NCBI GenBank assembly: GCA_002840895.1
Contig: PHCZ01000002.1
Coordinates: forward strand, 1-64,000
Reading direction: 5' to 3'
DNA: 64,000 nucleotides
From: Bacteroidetes bacterium HGW-Bacteroidetes-8
GTDB lineage: Bacteria > Bacteroidota > Bacteroidia > Bacteroidales > UBA932
In this document: positions 46,186-55,008 of the stretch, piece after piece
How positions within the stretch are numbered: position 1 is the stretch's first letter
How the letters are laid out: each line of letters starts with the position of its first letter
The notes under the pieces: model-generated
Told to the model about the DNA's origin: nothing
The model's database searches: none
What the model saw: the letters and a program-made list of their open reading frames with translations, nothing else
Position numbers and translations under genes: made by a program

Positions 46186-46623
46186 GTGGCCTCCTCAAAA
46201 TATCTCAGTAAAGATGAGCAGGAGCAGATTGTAAAGGCTATCGAGTCTGCGGAGCTCAACACATCTGGAGAGATTCGGGTTCATCTCGAATCTCTTTGCA
46301 GTGGGGATCCATTTGAAAGGGCAGTCTACCTTTTTAATAAACTGAAGATGCATAAAACAAAAGATCGCAACGGCGTTCTTATCTATATTGCATTTGAATC
46401 AAAAAAGTTTGCAATAATCGGAGATTCCGGAATAAATGCGAAGGTACCGGAGAACTTCTGGGACAAGGAGAAAGAGCTGTTACTCTCGTTTCTTCGTGAT
46501 GGAGAGATTGCAAAGGGACTTATTTCGGTTATTGAAATTGCCGGAAACAATCTAAAGAGTTACTTCCCATATCAAACCGACGACACTAATGAACAGAGCA
46601 ATGAGATATCATTTGGTGAGTAG
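46186..46623 (+). CDS. TPM-domain protein, short form
   Basis: The 145-residue protein is one TPM (phosphatase-like) domain: EIRVHLESLCSGDPFERAVYLFNKLKMHKTKDRNGVLIYIAFESKKFAIIGDSGINAKVPENFW. It has no signal peptide or membrane helix. The start is a GTG at 46186, two bases after the lemA stop, chosen because the conserved helix begins right after it (YLSKDEQEQIVKAI). The end overlaps the next TPM gene by 35 bases. Confidence 0.82.
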   Translation: MASSKYLSKDEQEQIVKAIESAELNTSGEIRVHLESLCSGDPFERAVYLFNKLKMHKTKDRNGVLIYIAFESKKFAIIGDSGINAKVPENFWDKEKELLLSFLRDGEIAKGLISVIEIAGNNLKSYFPYQTDDTNEQSNEISFGE

Positions 46624-47410
46624 GCTGGTGCTTTTAGCATCCCTTCTACTCCTGTTACCTGCAGTTATCTTATCTGCAGTTCCCCAAAAACCGGTACCTG
46701 CAGTTCTGGTAAACGATTTTGCCGGAGTTCTCTCTGCAAGTCAGAAGAGTGATTTGGAGAGCAGGCTGGTTGAGTTCTCTAAAAACACCTCAAACCAGGT
46801 TGTAGTAGTCATTGTTGCCTCTCTTGATGGTATGGATAAAGCCCAGATGGCCTACTCGATAGGAGAGACCTGGGGAGTGGGCGATGCCAAATTTAACAAC
46901 GGTATTGTGATTCTTATTAAACCTAAAAGAGGAAATGAGAGAGGTGAGGCTTTTATTGCAACCGGATACGGCCTTGAGGGGGCTCTCCCGGATGCGGTAT
47001 GTAAAAGAATCATTGAAAACGAGATGATCCCAAATTTCAAACTAGACAACTACTATGCTGGAATAGATGCAGCACTAATGGTTATTTTACCTATTGCTGC
47101 AGGAGAGTACAGCTACCAGGAGTACAAAAAGGGCGAAGAGGGTGGTATTGCAGGAGCGTTAGTCATACTCTTTTTTGTTTTTATTTTTATAGTGCTTGCA
47201 ATTGGCAAAAAGGGGGGAAATACTACCAACCTGGGAGGCGGCGGCCGCAGAGGGCCTAGTGCTCTGGACCTACTTTTACTGGGATCGTTACTCTCCGGAG
47301 GGAGAGGCAGTTCAGGTGGATTTGGCGGCGGATTCGGTGGCGGCGGAGGTGGTTTCGGGGGCTTCGGCGGCGGCGGATTTGGCGGTGGCGGTGCCGGTGG
47401 AAGCTGGTAA
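46589..47410 (+). CDS. TPM-domain membrane protein with glycine-rich tail (YgcG-like)
   Basis: The 273-residue protein has a signal or membrane segment (LVLLASLLLLLPAVILSA), a TPM domain (VNDFAGVLSASQKSDLESRLVEFSKNTSNQVVVVIVASLDG to GIVILIKPKR and GYGLEGALPDAVCKRII), a second membrane helix (GALVILFFVFIFIVLAI) and a C-terminal tail rich in Gly and Phe. This is the usual YgcG layout with periplasmic TPM. The first ATG at 46589 overlaps the preceding gene; an ATG at 46601 (MRYHLV) is an alternative. LemA, TPM and YgcG often occur together. Confidence 0.88.
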   Translation: MNRAMRYHLVSRLVLLASLLLLLPAVILSAVPQKPVPAVLVNDFAGVLSASQKSDLESRLVEFSKNTSNQVVVVIVASLDGMDKAQMAYSIGETWGVGDAKFNNGIVILIKPKRGNERGEAFIATGYGLEGALPDAVCKRIIENEMIPNFKLDNYYAGIDAALMVILPIAAGEYSYQEYKKGEEGGIAGALVILFFVFIFIVLAIGKKGGNTTNLGGGGRRGPSALDLLLLGSLLSGGRGSSGGFGGGFGGGGGGFGGFGGGGFGGGGAGGSW

Positions 47411-47412
47411 CC

Positions 47413-48702
47413 TTAGAATGGCCCTACACTCTCAATGTTCCAAACACCTATTGAAGACTCAAGCATTACAAGAGCTTTAGACTTCTCGTATATTGTTGAA
47501 TAGAAGGAGAGCAGAATCTCGTCATAACTTCTTTGAGCATCCATAACCTCTATAAGGTGTATATCTCCTTTGTAGTACTCCTCTCTTTTGGCTTCCAGAA
47601 CCTCTTTTGCACTCTTGACTAAACCGGAAGTAAAGAGTTTCATCTTCTTATCGGCAAACAGATATGCATTAAATGCATTAACCACTTCACTCCTCACCTG
47701 CATCTGAGCCTGCAGGTATCTGAATTCTGCCTCCCTCTCCTTTGTACGGGCAGCTAATATTTCACCCTTGCCTCTGTTAAAGAGTGGTATAGGGAATGAT
47801 ATCCCAAACTCTATGCCGTTATGTTTTGGAGCCGGGGCAATCTCATTTTTAACCTCAGCGTTAATTCCGTAACCTATAAAGAGGTCAAATTCCGGAATCC
47901 TTTCGTTTTTTGCTGCAACCAATGCATATTTTGACAGCTCTATCTCCTTTCTTGCTGCAACAATATCTACCCTGTTGTTTATTGCAGTATTGATAATTTC
48001 GTTAAGATTGTAGTTTCGGCTGTTCCAGATGTTCTTTCTTTCAGGAATATAAATGGTGTCATTCCCTCCGGTTCCACAATAGTTAGAAATAGCTTGATAA
48101 AGGGCATTAAGCTCGCCTTCAATATCTAAAATCTCGCTATATAGGTTTCCTGTCTCGACTCTGTTTTGCAAAGCATCCAGGTCGCGAATAGTTTCGTGCG
48201 CCCTTCTTATGCTGTCTGACTCCATCATCTTGATCTGATCTTTATAGCTGCTCTTGCGAAGCTCATATAGCTCTCTTAGCCGAACAGTCTCAAGCCAGGT
48301 GAGGGTTGCATCCTGTTGCAAGATTCTCATAAAATCTGCAAGCAGCATAGCTGATATCTCCTTTGATGTGTGAGCCAGCTTCATTGCAGCAGATCTTCTG
48401 CCGGGAGAGATTGTCTGGCTTATCTCCACAATCCCACCATATCCCATCTGCTTATTGTTAAGCTCACTATTGTAGTAACCTAACCCAAGTGATGGGTTAT
48501 TGAATACAGAGGCCGATATAATCTCTGCATCTGCAATGTCAATTGAGAGCCTCTGTGATGCATACTCCAGATTATTCTTCCGGACAATCTCAAGATATTC
48601 GGACAATTTAAGCTCTTTAAATAGCTGAGCATTAGCGGACATTGAAATTGCAAGCATCAGAAATGCCAAGACGAAGAGTTTTCTTCTAATAGTTTGTTTC
48701 AT
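47413..48702 (-). CDS. TolC family outer-membrane protein
   Basis: The 429-residue protein has a signal peptide (LAFLMLAISMSANAQ) and an outer-membrane efflux-protein fold with long helices and the two internal repeats: SEYLEIVRKNNLEYASQRLSIDIADAEIISASVFNNPSLGLGYY and NAINNRVDIVAARKEIELSKYALVAAKNERIPEFDLFIGYG. GIEFGISFPIPLFNRGKGEI is the CusC/TolC-type mid segment. The periplasmic adaptor and pump partners are not adjacent, so substrate is unknown. It is convergent with the TPM gene two bases away. Confidence 0.87.
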   Translation of the reverse strand: MKQTIRRKLFVLAFLMLAISMSANAQLFKELKLSEYLEIVRKNNLEYASQRLSIDIADAEIISASVFNNPSLGLGYYNSELNNKQMGYGGIVEISQTISPGRRSAAMKLAHTSKEISAMLLADFMRILQQDATLTWLETVRLRELYELRKSSYKDQIKMMESDSIRRAHETIRDLDALQNRVETGNLYSEILDIEGELNALYQAISNYCGTGGNDTIYIPERKNIWNSRNYNLNEIINTAINNRVDIVAARKEIELSKYALVAAKNERIPEFDLFIGYGINAEVKNEIAPAPKHNGIEFGISFPIPLFNRGKGEILAARTKEREAEFRYLQAQMQVRSEVVNAFNAYLFADKKMKLFTSGLVKSAKEVLEAKREEYYKGDIHLIEVMDAQRSYDEILLSFYSTIYEKSKALVMLESSIGVWNIESVGPF

Positions 48703-48765
48703 CTTTATACTTTCTTAGGTTGTTTAAACTTAATATTTGACAAATAAATATTGATAATCTTACGC

Positions 48766-49899
48766 CTAAATCTTAGATTTTATATCAATTACTACAATCT
48801 CCGATTTTGTTCCTATTCGGAATTTTGGACCCCATAGTCCAATACCAGAAGATACATAATAGTGGGTATCTCCCTTCATCTTATATCCATAAGAGAGTTC
48901 ATACATCCACTTTACAATGAGGCTACCCGGCCAGAACTGCCCATTATGGGTGTGTCCGGAGAGCTGCAGGTCCACCCCCTCGTTTTGAGCCTGCTCAAGA
49001 TTAAAGGGTTGGTGATCCATAAGTATTATGGGTTTTGTTTTATCTATGTTTTCTAATATCTCACTCAGCGGAGCCCTTTTTGGGTTGGTTTTATCGTCAC
49101 GCCCCACAATTTGGATGCTGTCTCCTGCTATTGCTACAGAGTCTATTAGCATTTTAACTCCGGAAGATCTGAGATAGCTGTAGATCTTCTCCTTCTCTCC
49201 TGCATAGAACTCGTGGTTACCGCTAATTGCGTAAGTACCGTATTTAGACTCAATTTTGGAGAGCCGCCCTGCAACATCCCATCTGATGAGGGGCTCAAGG
49301 CTCATATCTGCAATATCACCAGCAATAAGTACAATATCTGCCTTCTCTCTGTTAATCATCTCTACAAACCCGCTTAAATCCTCTCCGTTTATACTTGAAC
49401 CAAGGTGAAGATCGCTCATCATTACCAATCTTATTCCATCTCCGGGGAGAGCTTTCTTTATAGATATTTCAACTCTTGTGGTCTGAGGGTTATTGAAGCG
49501 GTAGTTTCCGTAGAGTAGCAAAAGTGATACTCCGGCTATTGAGATAATTGCAGAGATGGACTTGGCAGCGGCATAGTTCTCCTTTATAAATCGGGGATAG
49601 ATATCAAAAAAGTGGTTGAGAACTCTTAAGAGATCAAAACCAAGAGAGATCAATAAAAAGTAGATAACGGCCACCAACCAGGTAAAAGCTACTGCAGATA
49701 GGGCTACCATTGCTGTTTGCGGAAGTCTCTCTCCGTAAAACATTCTCACAAAAAATGAGAGGGTAAGAGCCCAAAAAACAATTGAGTATAAATATTTTAC
49801 AAATGCAATTGAGGGGAGAATCGAGAGCCCGCGTATGAATACATAGTAGTTGTAACCGATTACGAATGTGAGTATGAAGAGAAAAAATGCAATTTTCAT
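48766..49899 (-). CDS. Membrane metallophosphoesterase (YaeI/UDP-diacylglucosamine hydrolase-like fold)
   Basis: The 377-residue protein has about four membrane helices in residues 1-140 and then a calcineurin-like phosphoesterase with intact metal motifs: MSDLHLGSSI (Asp, His), AGDIAD (Asp), GNHEFYAG (Asn, His), LMDHQPF and GHTHNGQFWPG (His pair). The architecture of membrane helices plus a phosphoesterase is found in YaeI-like proteins. The substrate is unknown. It is divergent from the cation-efflux gene. Confidence 0.86.
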   Translation of the reverse strand: MKIAFFLFILTFVIGYNYYVFIRGLSILPSIAFVKYLYSIVFWALTLSFFVRMFYGERLPQTAMVALSAVAFTWLVAVIYFLLISLGFDLLRVLNHFFDIYPRFIKENYAAAKSISAIISIAGVSLLLLYGNYRFNNPQTTRVEISIKKALPGDGIRLVMMSDLHLGSSINGEDLSGFVEMINREKADIVLIAGDIADMSLEPLIRWDVAGRLSKIESKYGTYAISGNHEFYAGEKEKIYSYLRSSGVKMLIDSVAIAGDSIQIVGRDDKTNPKRAPLSEILENIDKTKPIILMDHQPFNLEQAQNEGVDLQLSGHTHNGQFWPGSLIVKWMYELSYGYKMKGDTHYYVSSGIGLWGPKFRIGTKSEIVVIDIKSKI

Positions 49900-49924
49900 A
49901 TAAAAGTTTATGGATTAAAACAGC

Positions 49925-49932
49925 TATATTTG
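49925..49932 (+). promoter_or_regulatory. Promoter -7 element of the cation-efflux gene
   Basis: TATATTTG fits TAnnTTTG, 29 bases before the ATG at 49961. Confidence 0.55.
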
Positions 49933-49960
49933 AGTTTTGTTTATAAAAGCATATTAAGTT

Positions 49961-50845
49961 ATGAACGAAAGGACTAAGATAGCAAAAAGAGTAACCTGGA
50001 TTGGGTTCTTCGTTAATCTGATTCTTACCCTGGCAAAACTTTTTGCAGGGATAATAGGCAAAAGTGCAGCTATGACTGCAGATGCTATTCACTCCCTATC
50101 AGATTTTTTAACCGATATCGTAGTTATCGCTTTTGTAAATATCTCAGGAAAGGAGTCAGACGAAAATCACCACTACGGACACGGGAAATTTGAAACTTTT
50201 GCAACCCTTATAATTGCTTTGGTTTTGTTTGGAGTAGGCGCCGGAATTCTTATAACCGGAGTTGAAAAGATTATCTCATCAATTGGAGGCGACAAAATTG
50301 AGCAGCCGGGAATGATTGCCTTTTGGGCTGCCATTATATCAATCATTGCAAAGGAGATACTCTTCCGCTACACTCTAAAAATAGGAAAAGAGATAAAGAG
50401 CGATGCAGTAATTGCAAATGGTTGGCACCACCGCTCAGATGCCTTCTCCTCAATAGGAACAGCACTCGGCATTTCCGGAGCAATCTTTTTGGGCGAAAAC
50501 TGGAGAATACTTGACCCCATTGCAGGGGTAATCGTGAGCTTTTTTATTATGAAGATTGCCGTTGAACTCTCCATTCCAAGTATTAAAGAGCTCCTTGAAT
50601 CTTCCCTTTCATTGGAAATTACAACCGAGATAGAGGCCATAATCACTTCCCATCCCGAAATAATTAGATATCACCATCTTAGAACCAGGAAAATAGGCAG
50701 CATTTATGCGATAGATGTTCACATTAAAATAGATAAAGAGACAACGTTTATAAGGTCGCACGATATAGCCTCAGAACTCGAAACCGAACTTCGTAACCGT
50801 TTCGGCAAAGGAACCCAAACAAGCATTCACACAGAACCTGTTTAA
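49961..50845 (+). CDS. Cation diffusion facilitator family transporter
   Basis: The 294-residue protein is a divalent cation/proton antiporter. It has six membrane helices with the metal-site pairs ADAIHSLSDFLTDIV (His, Asp) and NGWHHRSDAFSSIG (His, Asp), the HYGHGKFETFATL loop, and a cytoplasmic C-terminal domain (from about residue 205, EITTEIEAIITSHPEIIRYHHLRTRKIGSIYAIDVHI) that dimerises and binds metal. Zinc, iron or manganese export is likely, but which metal cannot be told. Confidence 0.93.
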   Translation: MNERTKIAKRVTWIGFFVNLILTLAKLFAGIIGKSAAMTADAIHSLSDFLTDIVVIAFVNISGKESDENHHYGHGKFETFATLIIALVLFGVGAGILITGVEKIISSIGGDKIEQPGMIAFWAAIISIIAKEILFRYTLKIGKEIKSDAVIANGWHHRSDAFSSIGTALGISGAIFLGENWRILDPIAGVIVSFFIMKIAVELSIPSIKELLESSLSLEITTEIEAIITSHPEIIRYHHLRTRKIGSIYAIDVHIKIDKETTFIRSHDIASELETELRNRFGKGTQTSIHTEPV

Positions 50846-50908
50846 AATCTGTTTTATTCTATTGACAAAACAAATTTTGGCCATTTTTATTTTATGCACA
50901 AAACGATT

Positions 50909-50977
50909 ATGAGAAAAATACTGCTTTAAGGCATAGTATTTCTTATAGCTTGCAATCCGGCAATTCACTGGCAGTAA
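50909..50977 (+). pseudogene. Possible decayed lipoprotein start
   Basis: Bases 50909-50977 translate in one frame as MRKILL, a stop, then GIVFLIACNPAIHWQ and another stop. Reading over the first stop gives a typical lipoprotein signal with a lipobox ending in Cys. No continuation can be found, so this may be a gene remnant. It lies in a 321-base stretch between the cation-efflux gene and the 33-residue protein that otherwise holds inverted repeats and a leftward terminator. Confidence 0.3.
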
Positions 50978-51053
50978 AACATTTTGGCTAATTGTTGGCA
51001 ACTGCCAGCCCCAATAACAGATTCTCATCGTCTAGTGATGCGCTATGCATAGC
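50968..51053. repeat. Cluster of inverted repeats in an AT-rich intergenic region
   Basis: CTGGCAGT (50968-50975) and ACTGCCAG (51001-51008) can form an 8-bp stem, and GCTATGCATAGC (51042-51053) is a perfect 12-bp palindrome. They may be part of a structured RNA or the edge of a lost element; no protein or known RNA family is recognised. Confidence 0.35.
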
Positions 51054-51058
51054 TCTCA

Positions 51059-51087
51059 TAAAAAACGGAAGCATTTGCTTCCGTTTA
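51059..51087 (-). terminator. Intrinsic terminator of the leftward small-protein operon
   Basis: The stem AAACGGAAGC/GCTTCCGTTT (51063-51086) is followed on the minus strand by a run of T. It lies about 80 bases past the 33-residue membrane protein gene, so it ends a transcript that covers that gene and the upstream lipoprotein. Confidence 0.78.
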
Positions 51088-51166
51088 AGACTTTAATTCT
51101 TTGTTGTAATTAAACTAAAAGAGGCGTTTCTTGTTTATTGTTAACATTTTAAATAACTTAATAATG

Positions 51167-51268
51167 TTATGCCTTTTTATAAAGCTTAATAAAGAGCTTT
51201 ACAACAAAATAGATGACAGTAGCTACTATTGCAAAAACAATAATTTCAATAAAATCAAGTTTATACAT
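51167..51268 (-). CDS. 33-residue single-span membrane protein
   Basis: The frame MYKLDFIEIIVFAIVATV plus IYFVVKLFIKLYKKA gives one hydrophobic helix with a basic Lys-rich C-terminus (KLYKKA), the usual inside-positive pattern. It is 53 bases after the orphan lipoprotein gene and before a strong leftward terminator, so both may share a transcript. I recognise no family. Coding support is only the frame, its hydrophobic design and the terminator. Confidence 0.5.
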   Translation of the reverse strand: MYKLDFIEIIVFAIVATVIYFVVKLFIKLYKKA

Positions 51269-51321
51269 ATTATTATATTTTTAAATGAAGTTATATAAAT
51301 AAATTTAATACTGATAAAAAA

Positions 51322-51912
51322 TTACATTTCAGTGTAATTTATTTCTCCTGTATAATTGTCATAATCAATCATACAGCCAAGTAACCCATTATAAGTATAG
51401 GTAACTCCAATCACTTCAGTAATTTCCAATGTGAAAGCTCCAATAATTTGAAACCTAACAATACGTTGGTTTGAATTAGGGGTGAAAACATGATTTAAAG
51501 ATTGTTGCACATATGAGTAAAATGATACTCCAGTAATCCAAGATGTCGCAGAAAAAGTGGTATCATCAAGTATTGAACCAGCTACATGCAGCCATGTTAA
51601 ATTAAATGCCCAAGTTGTTAGATTTACAGTTTCCATTCCTTTGGTTAATACTGATTCCGTTTTTATTTGCAATGGAATATTTTTACAATTAAGCTCTGCT
51701 AATTTATTTTTAGATGCCAAAATTTCTTTTTCTATCTTACTAATATCCATTTGATTCAAAATTGTTTTTTTCGAATCATTAATTTTAACATTATACTTAT
51801 CTTCTAATTTTTTTAGATTAGATGATACATCATACTCTTCAAAGTTTTTACTACAACTTGTTGAAGAAAAAATAAAACAACAAAGGATGGCAAATAAAAA
51901 TGTTTTTTTCAT
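51322..51912 (-). CDS. Orphan lipoprotein of unknown function
   Basis: The 196-residue product starts MKKTFLFAILCCFIFSSTSCSKN, a lipoprotein signal with Cys at about residue 20; an upstream extension of 17 codons is less likely to be real. An N-terminal coiled coil with Lys/Glu and Leu (SSNLKKLEDKYNVKINDSKKTI) is followed by a Thr/Ser/aromatic-rich C-terminal part that may be a beta domain. I find no known domain. It is AT-rich, unlike the surrounding housekeeping genes, which suggests recent acquisition. Confidence 0.6.
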   Translation of the reverse strand: MKKTFLFAILCCFIFSSTSCSKNFEEYDVSSNLKKLEDKYNVKINDSKKTILNQMDISKIEKEILASKNKLAELNCKNIPLQIKTESVLTKGMETVNLTTWAFNLTWLHVAGSILDDTTFSATSWITGVSFYSYVQQSLNHVFTPNSNQRIVRFQIIGAFTLEITEVIGVTYTYNGLLGCMIDYDNYTGEINYTEM

Positions 51913-52199
51913 AAAAATAGATTTAATAATTATTAGTTTATTGTAGATCAGCACATCAAACATAATTACAAAAAATGAATAAAAAAATCTTATAATACTT
52001 TTTTATTCATGGAGTTCCCTAACAATTAGGATTTAACACCTAAAAAAGTTAAGAATCTCCACGCCCGCTTACGTTTTCTAATGGTTAAATATTATTCAAA
52101 AACTTACAAAGTAGATCCTATCCCATAACCTGAAGAACAGTAGGGAAATAAAATATTACCTGGAATCAGAGTAAAATTACTTGATTAAATAACGGAAAT
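51913..52199. other. AT-rich stretch without a recognised gene
   Basis: No frame of useful length, RNA gene or strong terminator is seen between the orphan lipoprotein and fumarase. It probably holds the promoter of the lipoprotein gene on the minus strand, but no clear TAnnTTTG could be assigned. Confidence 0.4.
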
Positions 52200-53816
52200 T
52201 TACAGCAGTCCGGCAAAAAAGTCGTTGCCTTTGTCGTCCACCAATAAAAATGCAGGGAAATTTTCTACCTCGATTCTCCATATCGCCTCCATCCCTAGTT
52301 CGGGGTACTCAAGCATCTCAACCTTTTTAATGCTCTCCTGGGCAAGTATTGCAGCCGGGCCGCCTATGCTGCCCAGATAGAAGCCGCCAAATTGCTTACA
52401 GGCATCGGTAACCTGTTTGCTCCTGTTTCCTTTGGCTATCATAATCATACTCCCTCCGTGGCTCTGGAAGAGACTTACGTAGGAGTCCATCCTCCCGGCT
52501 GTTGTGGGGCCGAATGAGCCGCTTGCAAATCCCTGTGGTTTTTTTGCAGGACCGGCATAGTAAATGGGGTGGTCTTTAACATACTGCGGCAGTCCCAACC
52601 CGGAGTCAATCCTCTCCTTCAGTTTTGCGTGGGCACTATCCCTTGCAACTATAATTGTCCCGCTAAGAAGCAGAAATGTAGATACCGGATATTGAGAGAG
52701 ATTGGCAAGTATCTCTTTCATAGGGCGGTTAAGGTCTATCTTAACGGCTCCTGTGTGAGTTGCCTCTACATTTCTCAATTTTTCCGGAATTAGTCTGGCA
52801 GGATTTGAGTCCAGTGTCTCCAGCCAGATACCCTCTTTGTTGATTTTAGCCTTAATGTTTCTATCGGCACTGCAGGAGACACCCATCCCCACAGGACAGG
52901 AGGCACCGTGTCTGGGCAGGCGTATAACCCTTATGTCGTGTGCATAGTATTTTCCTCCGAACTGGGCACCTATCCCCAGAGAGTTGGCAGCCTTTAGCAG
53001 CTTTGCCTCCAGCTCAAGATCCCGGAAAGCGTGACCCTCCTCGCCCCCTTTTTTAGGCAGTTCATCCAGATATTTTGCCGATGCAAGCTTCACTGTTTTC
53101 ATACACTGCTCGGCAGAGGTCCCGCCAATCACAAATGCAATATGGTATGGAGGACAGGCAGATGTTCCGAAGAGTTTCATCTTCTCCACAAGGTATTTTT
53201 CAAGGGTGCCCGGATTCAGAAGTGCCTTGGTCTCCTGGAAAAGGAAACTCTTATTTGCAGATCCTCCACCCTTTGCTACAAAAAGAAATTTATACTCACT
53301 CCCGTTTGACGAATAGATATCTATTTGTGCAGGGAGGTTATTTCCTGAGTTCTTCTCGGTGTACATATCGAGCGCAATGGTCTGGGAGTATCTCAGGTTA
53401 TCCTGCTGATATGTGTCAAATACCCCGTGGGCAAGAGCCTGCTCGTCGCCTCCACCCGTCCAAACCTTATCTCCCTTTTTAGCTACGACTGTCGCTGTGC
53501 CTGTATCCTGGCAAAAGGGAAGAACTCCTTTGGATGAGATATCTGCGTTAAGAAGCATTGTTAGGGCAACTGCTCTGTCGTTCACACTTGCCTCGGGATC
53601 ACTAAGTATTTTTGATACCTGCTCATTATGTTCGGGGCGTAACATAAATGCTATGTCGTGCATAGCCTGGCTGGAGAGCATTCTCAAACCCTCTATGTCA
53701 ACTTTTAGTATCTCCTCCCCTTCAAATAGTGATGTTGATACGTATTTATTTGTAAGTAGGTGATATTCTGTTTTGTCGGTTCCCAATGGGAACATCTCAT
53801 TGAATTTAAACTCCAT
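52200..53816 (-). CDS. Fumarate hydratase class I (iron-sulfur)
   Basis: Oxygen-sensitive [4Fe-4S] enzyme converting fumarate and malate. The 538 residues fit the one-chain class I form, with N-terminal alpha and C-terminal beta halves: [11 protein letters not shown] with one cluster Cys, [52 protein letters not shown] and the beta-half [23 protein letters not shown] and [11 protein letters not shown]. The ATG at 53816 (MEFKFNEMF) is chosen because the upstream 19 codons are non-conserved. Fumarase is a step in the reductive branch that leads to succinate and then, through MutAB, to propionate. Confidence 0.93.
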   Translation of the reverse strand: MEFKFNEMFPLGTDKTEYHLLTNKYVSTSLFEGEEILKVDIEGLRMLSSQAMHDIAFMLRPEHNEQVSKILSDPEASVNDRAVALTMLLNADISSKGVLPFCQDTGTATVVAKKGDKVWTGGGDEQALAHGVFDTYQQDNLRYSQTIALDMYTEKNSGNNLPAQIDIYSSNGSEYKFLFVAKGGGSANKSFLFQETKALLNPGTLEKYLVEKMKLFGTSACPPYHIAFVIGGTSAEQCMKTVKLASAKYLDELPKKGGEEGHAFRDLELEAKLLKAANSLGIGAQFGGKYYAHDIRVIRLPRHGASCPVGMGVSCSADRNIKAKINKEGIWLETLDSNPARLIPEKLRNVEATHTGAVKIDLNRPMKEILANLSQYPVSTFLLLSGTIIVARDSAHAKLKERIDSGLGLPQYVKDHPIYYAGPAKKPQGFASGSFGPTTAGRMDSYVSLFQSHGGSMIMIAKGNRSKQVTDACKQFGGFYLGSIGGPAAILAQESIKKVEMLEYPELGMEAIWRIEVENFPAFLLVDDKGNDFFAGLL

Positions 53817-53890
53817 CTCTCTCAATTTATATTTGTTGTCCGGTATATAAATAATAAACAAACTGCAGGGCAAATTGTGCGCCCATTGCT

Positions 53891-54983
53891 CTAATTTGCA
53901 CTTGAATTCTGCATTAAAAACTCCCTCATAAACTCATTAAGGCCACCGTCCAGTACCTCCTGAGTGTCCGAAGTCTCATAATCTGTCCGCAAATCTTTAA
54001 CCATCTTATAGGGGTGAAGCACATAGCTTCGAATTTGGGAGCCCCACTCTATCTTCAACTTCTTCCCCTCCAACTCTGCCTCCTTCTCCCTTTTCTTCTT
54101 AAGCTCCAGTTCATAGAGATGAGACTTTAATATTCTCAGAGCATTCTGCCTGTTGTCCAGCTGAGAGCGGGACTCGGTATTCTCTACCGTAATTCCGGTT
54201 GGAAGGTGTCTTACCCTCACCCCTGTCTCTACCTTATTCACATTCTGCCCTCCGGCCCCACCGGAACGAAAGGTATCCCACTCTATATCTCCCGCACTTA
54301 TCTCAATGTTAATAGTATCATCAACTGCGGGGTAAACAAATACAGATGAGAATGTGGTCTGTCTCTTACCCTGAGCATTGAAGGGGGATATTCTCACAAG
54401 ACGGTGTACTCCATTCTCTCCCTTAAGATAGCCATATGCATACTCTCCCTCAAACTCTATTGTAACAGATTTAATTCCAGCCTCCTCACCATCTATAATG
54501 TCATAGATATGGACTTTATACCCGTTTCTCTCACCCCATCTGACATACATCCTCATTAGCATTGAGCTCCAGTCATTACTCTCGGTACCTCCGGCACCGG
54601 AGTTTATCTTAAGAATTGCTCCAAGATTATCTCCCTCATAACCCAGCATACTCCTCATCTCCAGAGCCTCAACCTTTGTTAAGAGATTTCTGTAGTGCCC
54701 CAATATCTCACCCTCAAGAGTGAGATCCTCCTTAAGAAAATCAACCAGAACACCCAAATCCTCCATAAGAGTCTCTGCCTCGGTATAACTCTTGACCCAA
54801 TAATTAACTGCTGATGTTTTTTTTAGAAAGAGCTCTGCCTCTGTCGGGTTTTTCCAGAAGTCGGGATCAACTGTCCTCTGCTCGCTCTGTTGTAACTCTA
54901 CTCTCTTATTTTCGATGTCAAAGAGACCTCCCCAGCGCCAGAATCCGCTGACGGATCTCTTTGTACTGATCCGTTGTAAACAT
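53891..54983 (-). CDS. prfB: Peptide chain release factor 2, with programmed +1 frameshift
   Basis: RF2 reads UGA and UAA stop codons and releases the peptide. The gene is in two frames: [21 protein letters not shown] ends at an in-frame TGA (54918-54920), and a +1 shift continues with [14 protein letters not shown] and on to residue 363. The second part has the stop-codon-reading SPF motif in [11 protein letters not shown] and the catalytic GGQ in [12 protein letters not shown]. Total length 363 residues is normal. A simple gene call would miss the first 70 or so residues. It starts 25 bases after recX and has its own -7 element near 55017-55024. Confidence 0.93.
54918..54930 (-). other. Programmed +1 frameshift site of prfB
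   Basis: On the minus strand the sequence is AGG TCT CTT TGA C. An SD-like AGG (within GGGGAGG) stands three bases before the slippery CTT, and UGA follows, which is the classic self-regulating arrangement known from E. coli: low RF2 slows UGA decoding and the ribosome slips to CUUUGAC, reading Asp. All elements match. Confidence 0.92.
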
Positions 54984-55008
54984 AACTTTATCTATTTGTT
55001 AAATCAAT

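Noticed and set aside
53891-54766. Truncated RF2 beginning at the internal ATG
   Set aside because: The missing N-terminal domain is encoded upstream in two frames joined by a perfect +1 frameshift site.
54808-54817. An A8 run in prfB as a further frameshift signal
   Set aside because: The reading frame continues correctly through it into the conserved RF2 sequence, so no shift is needed.
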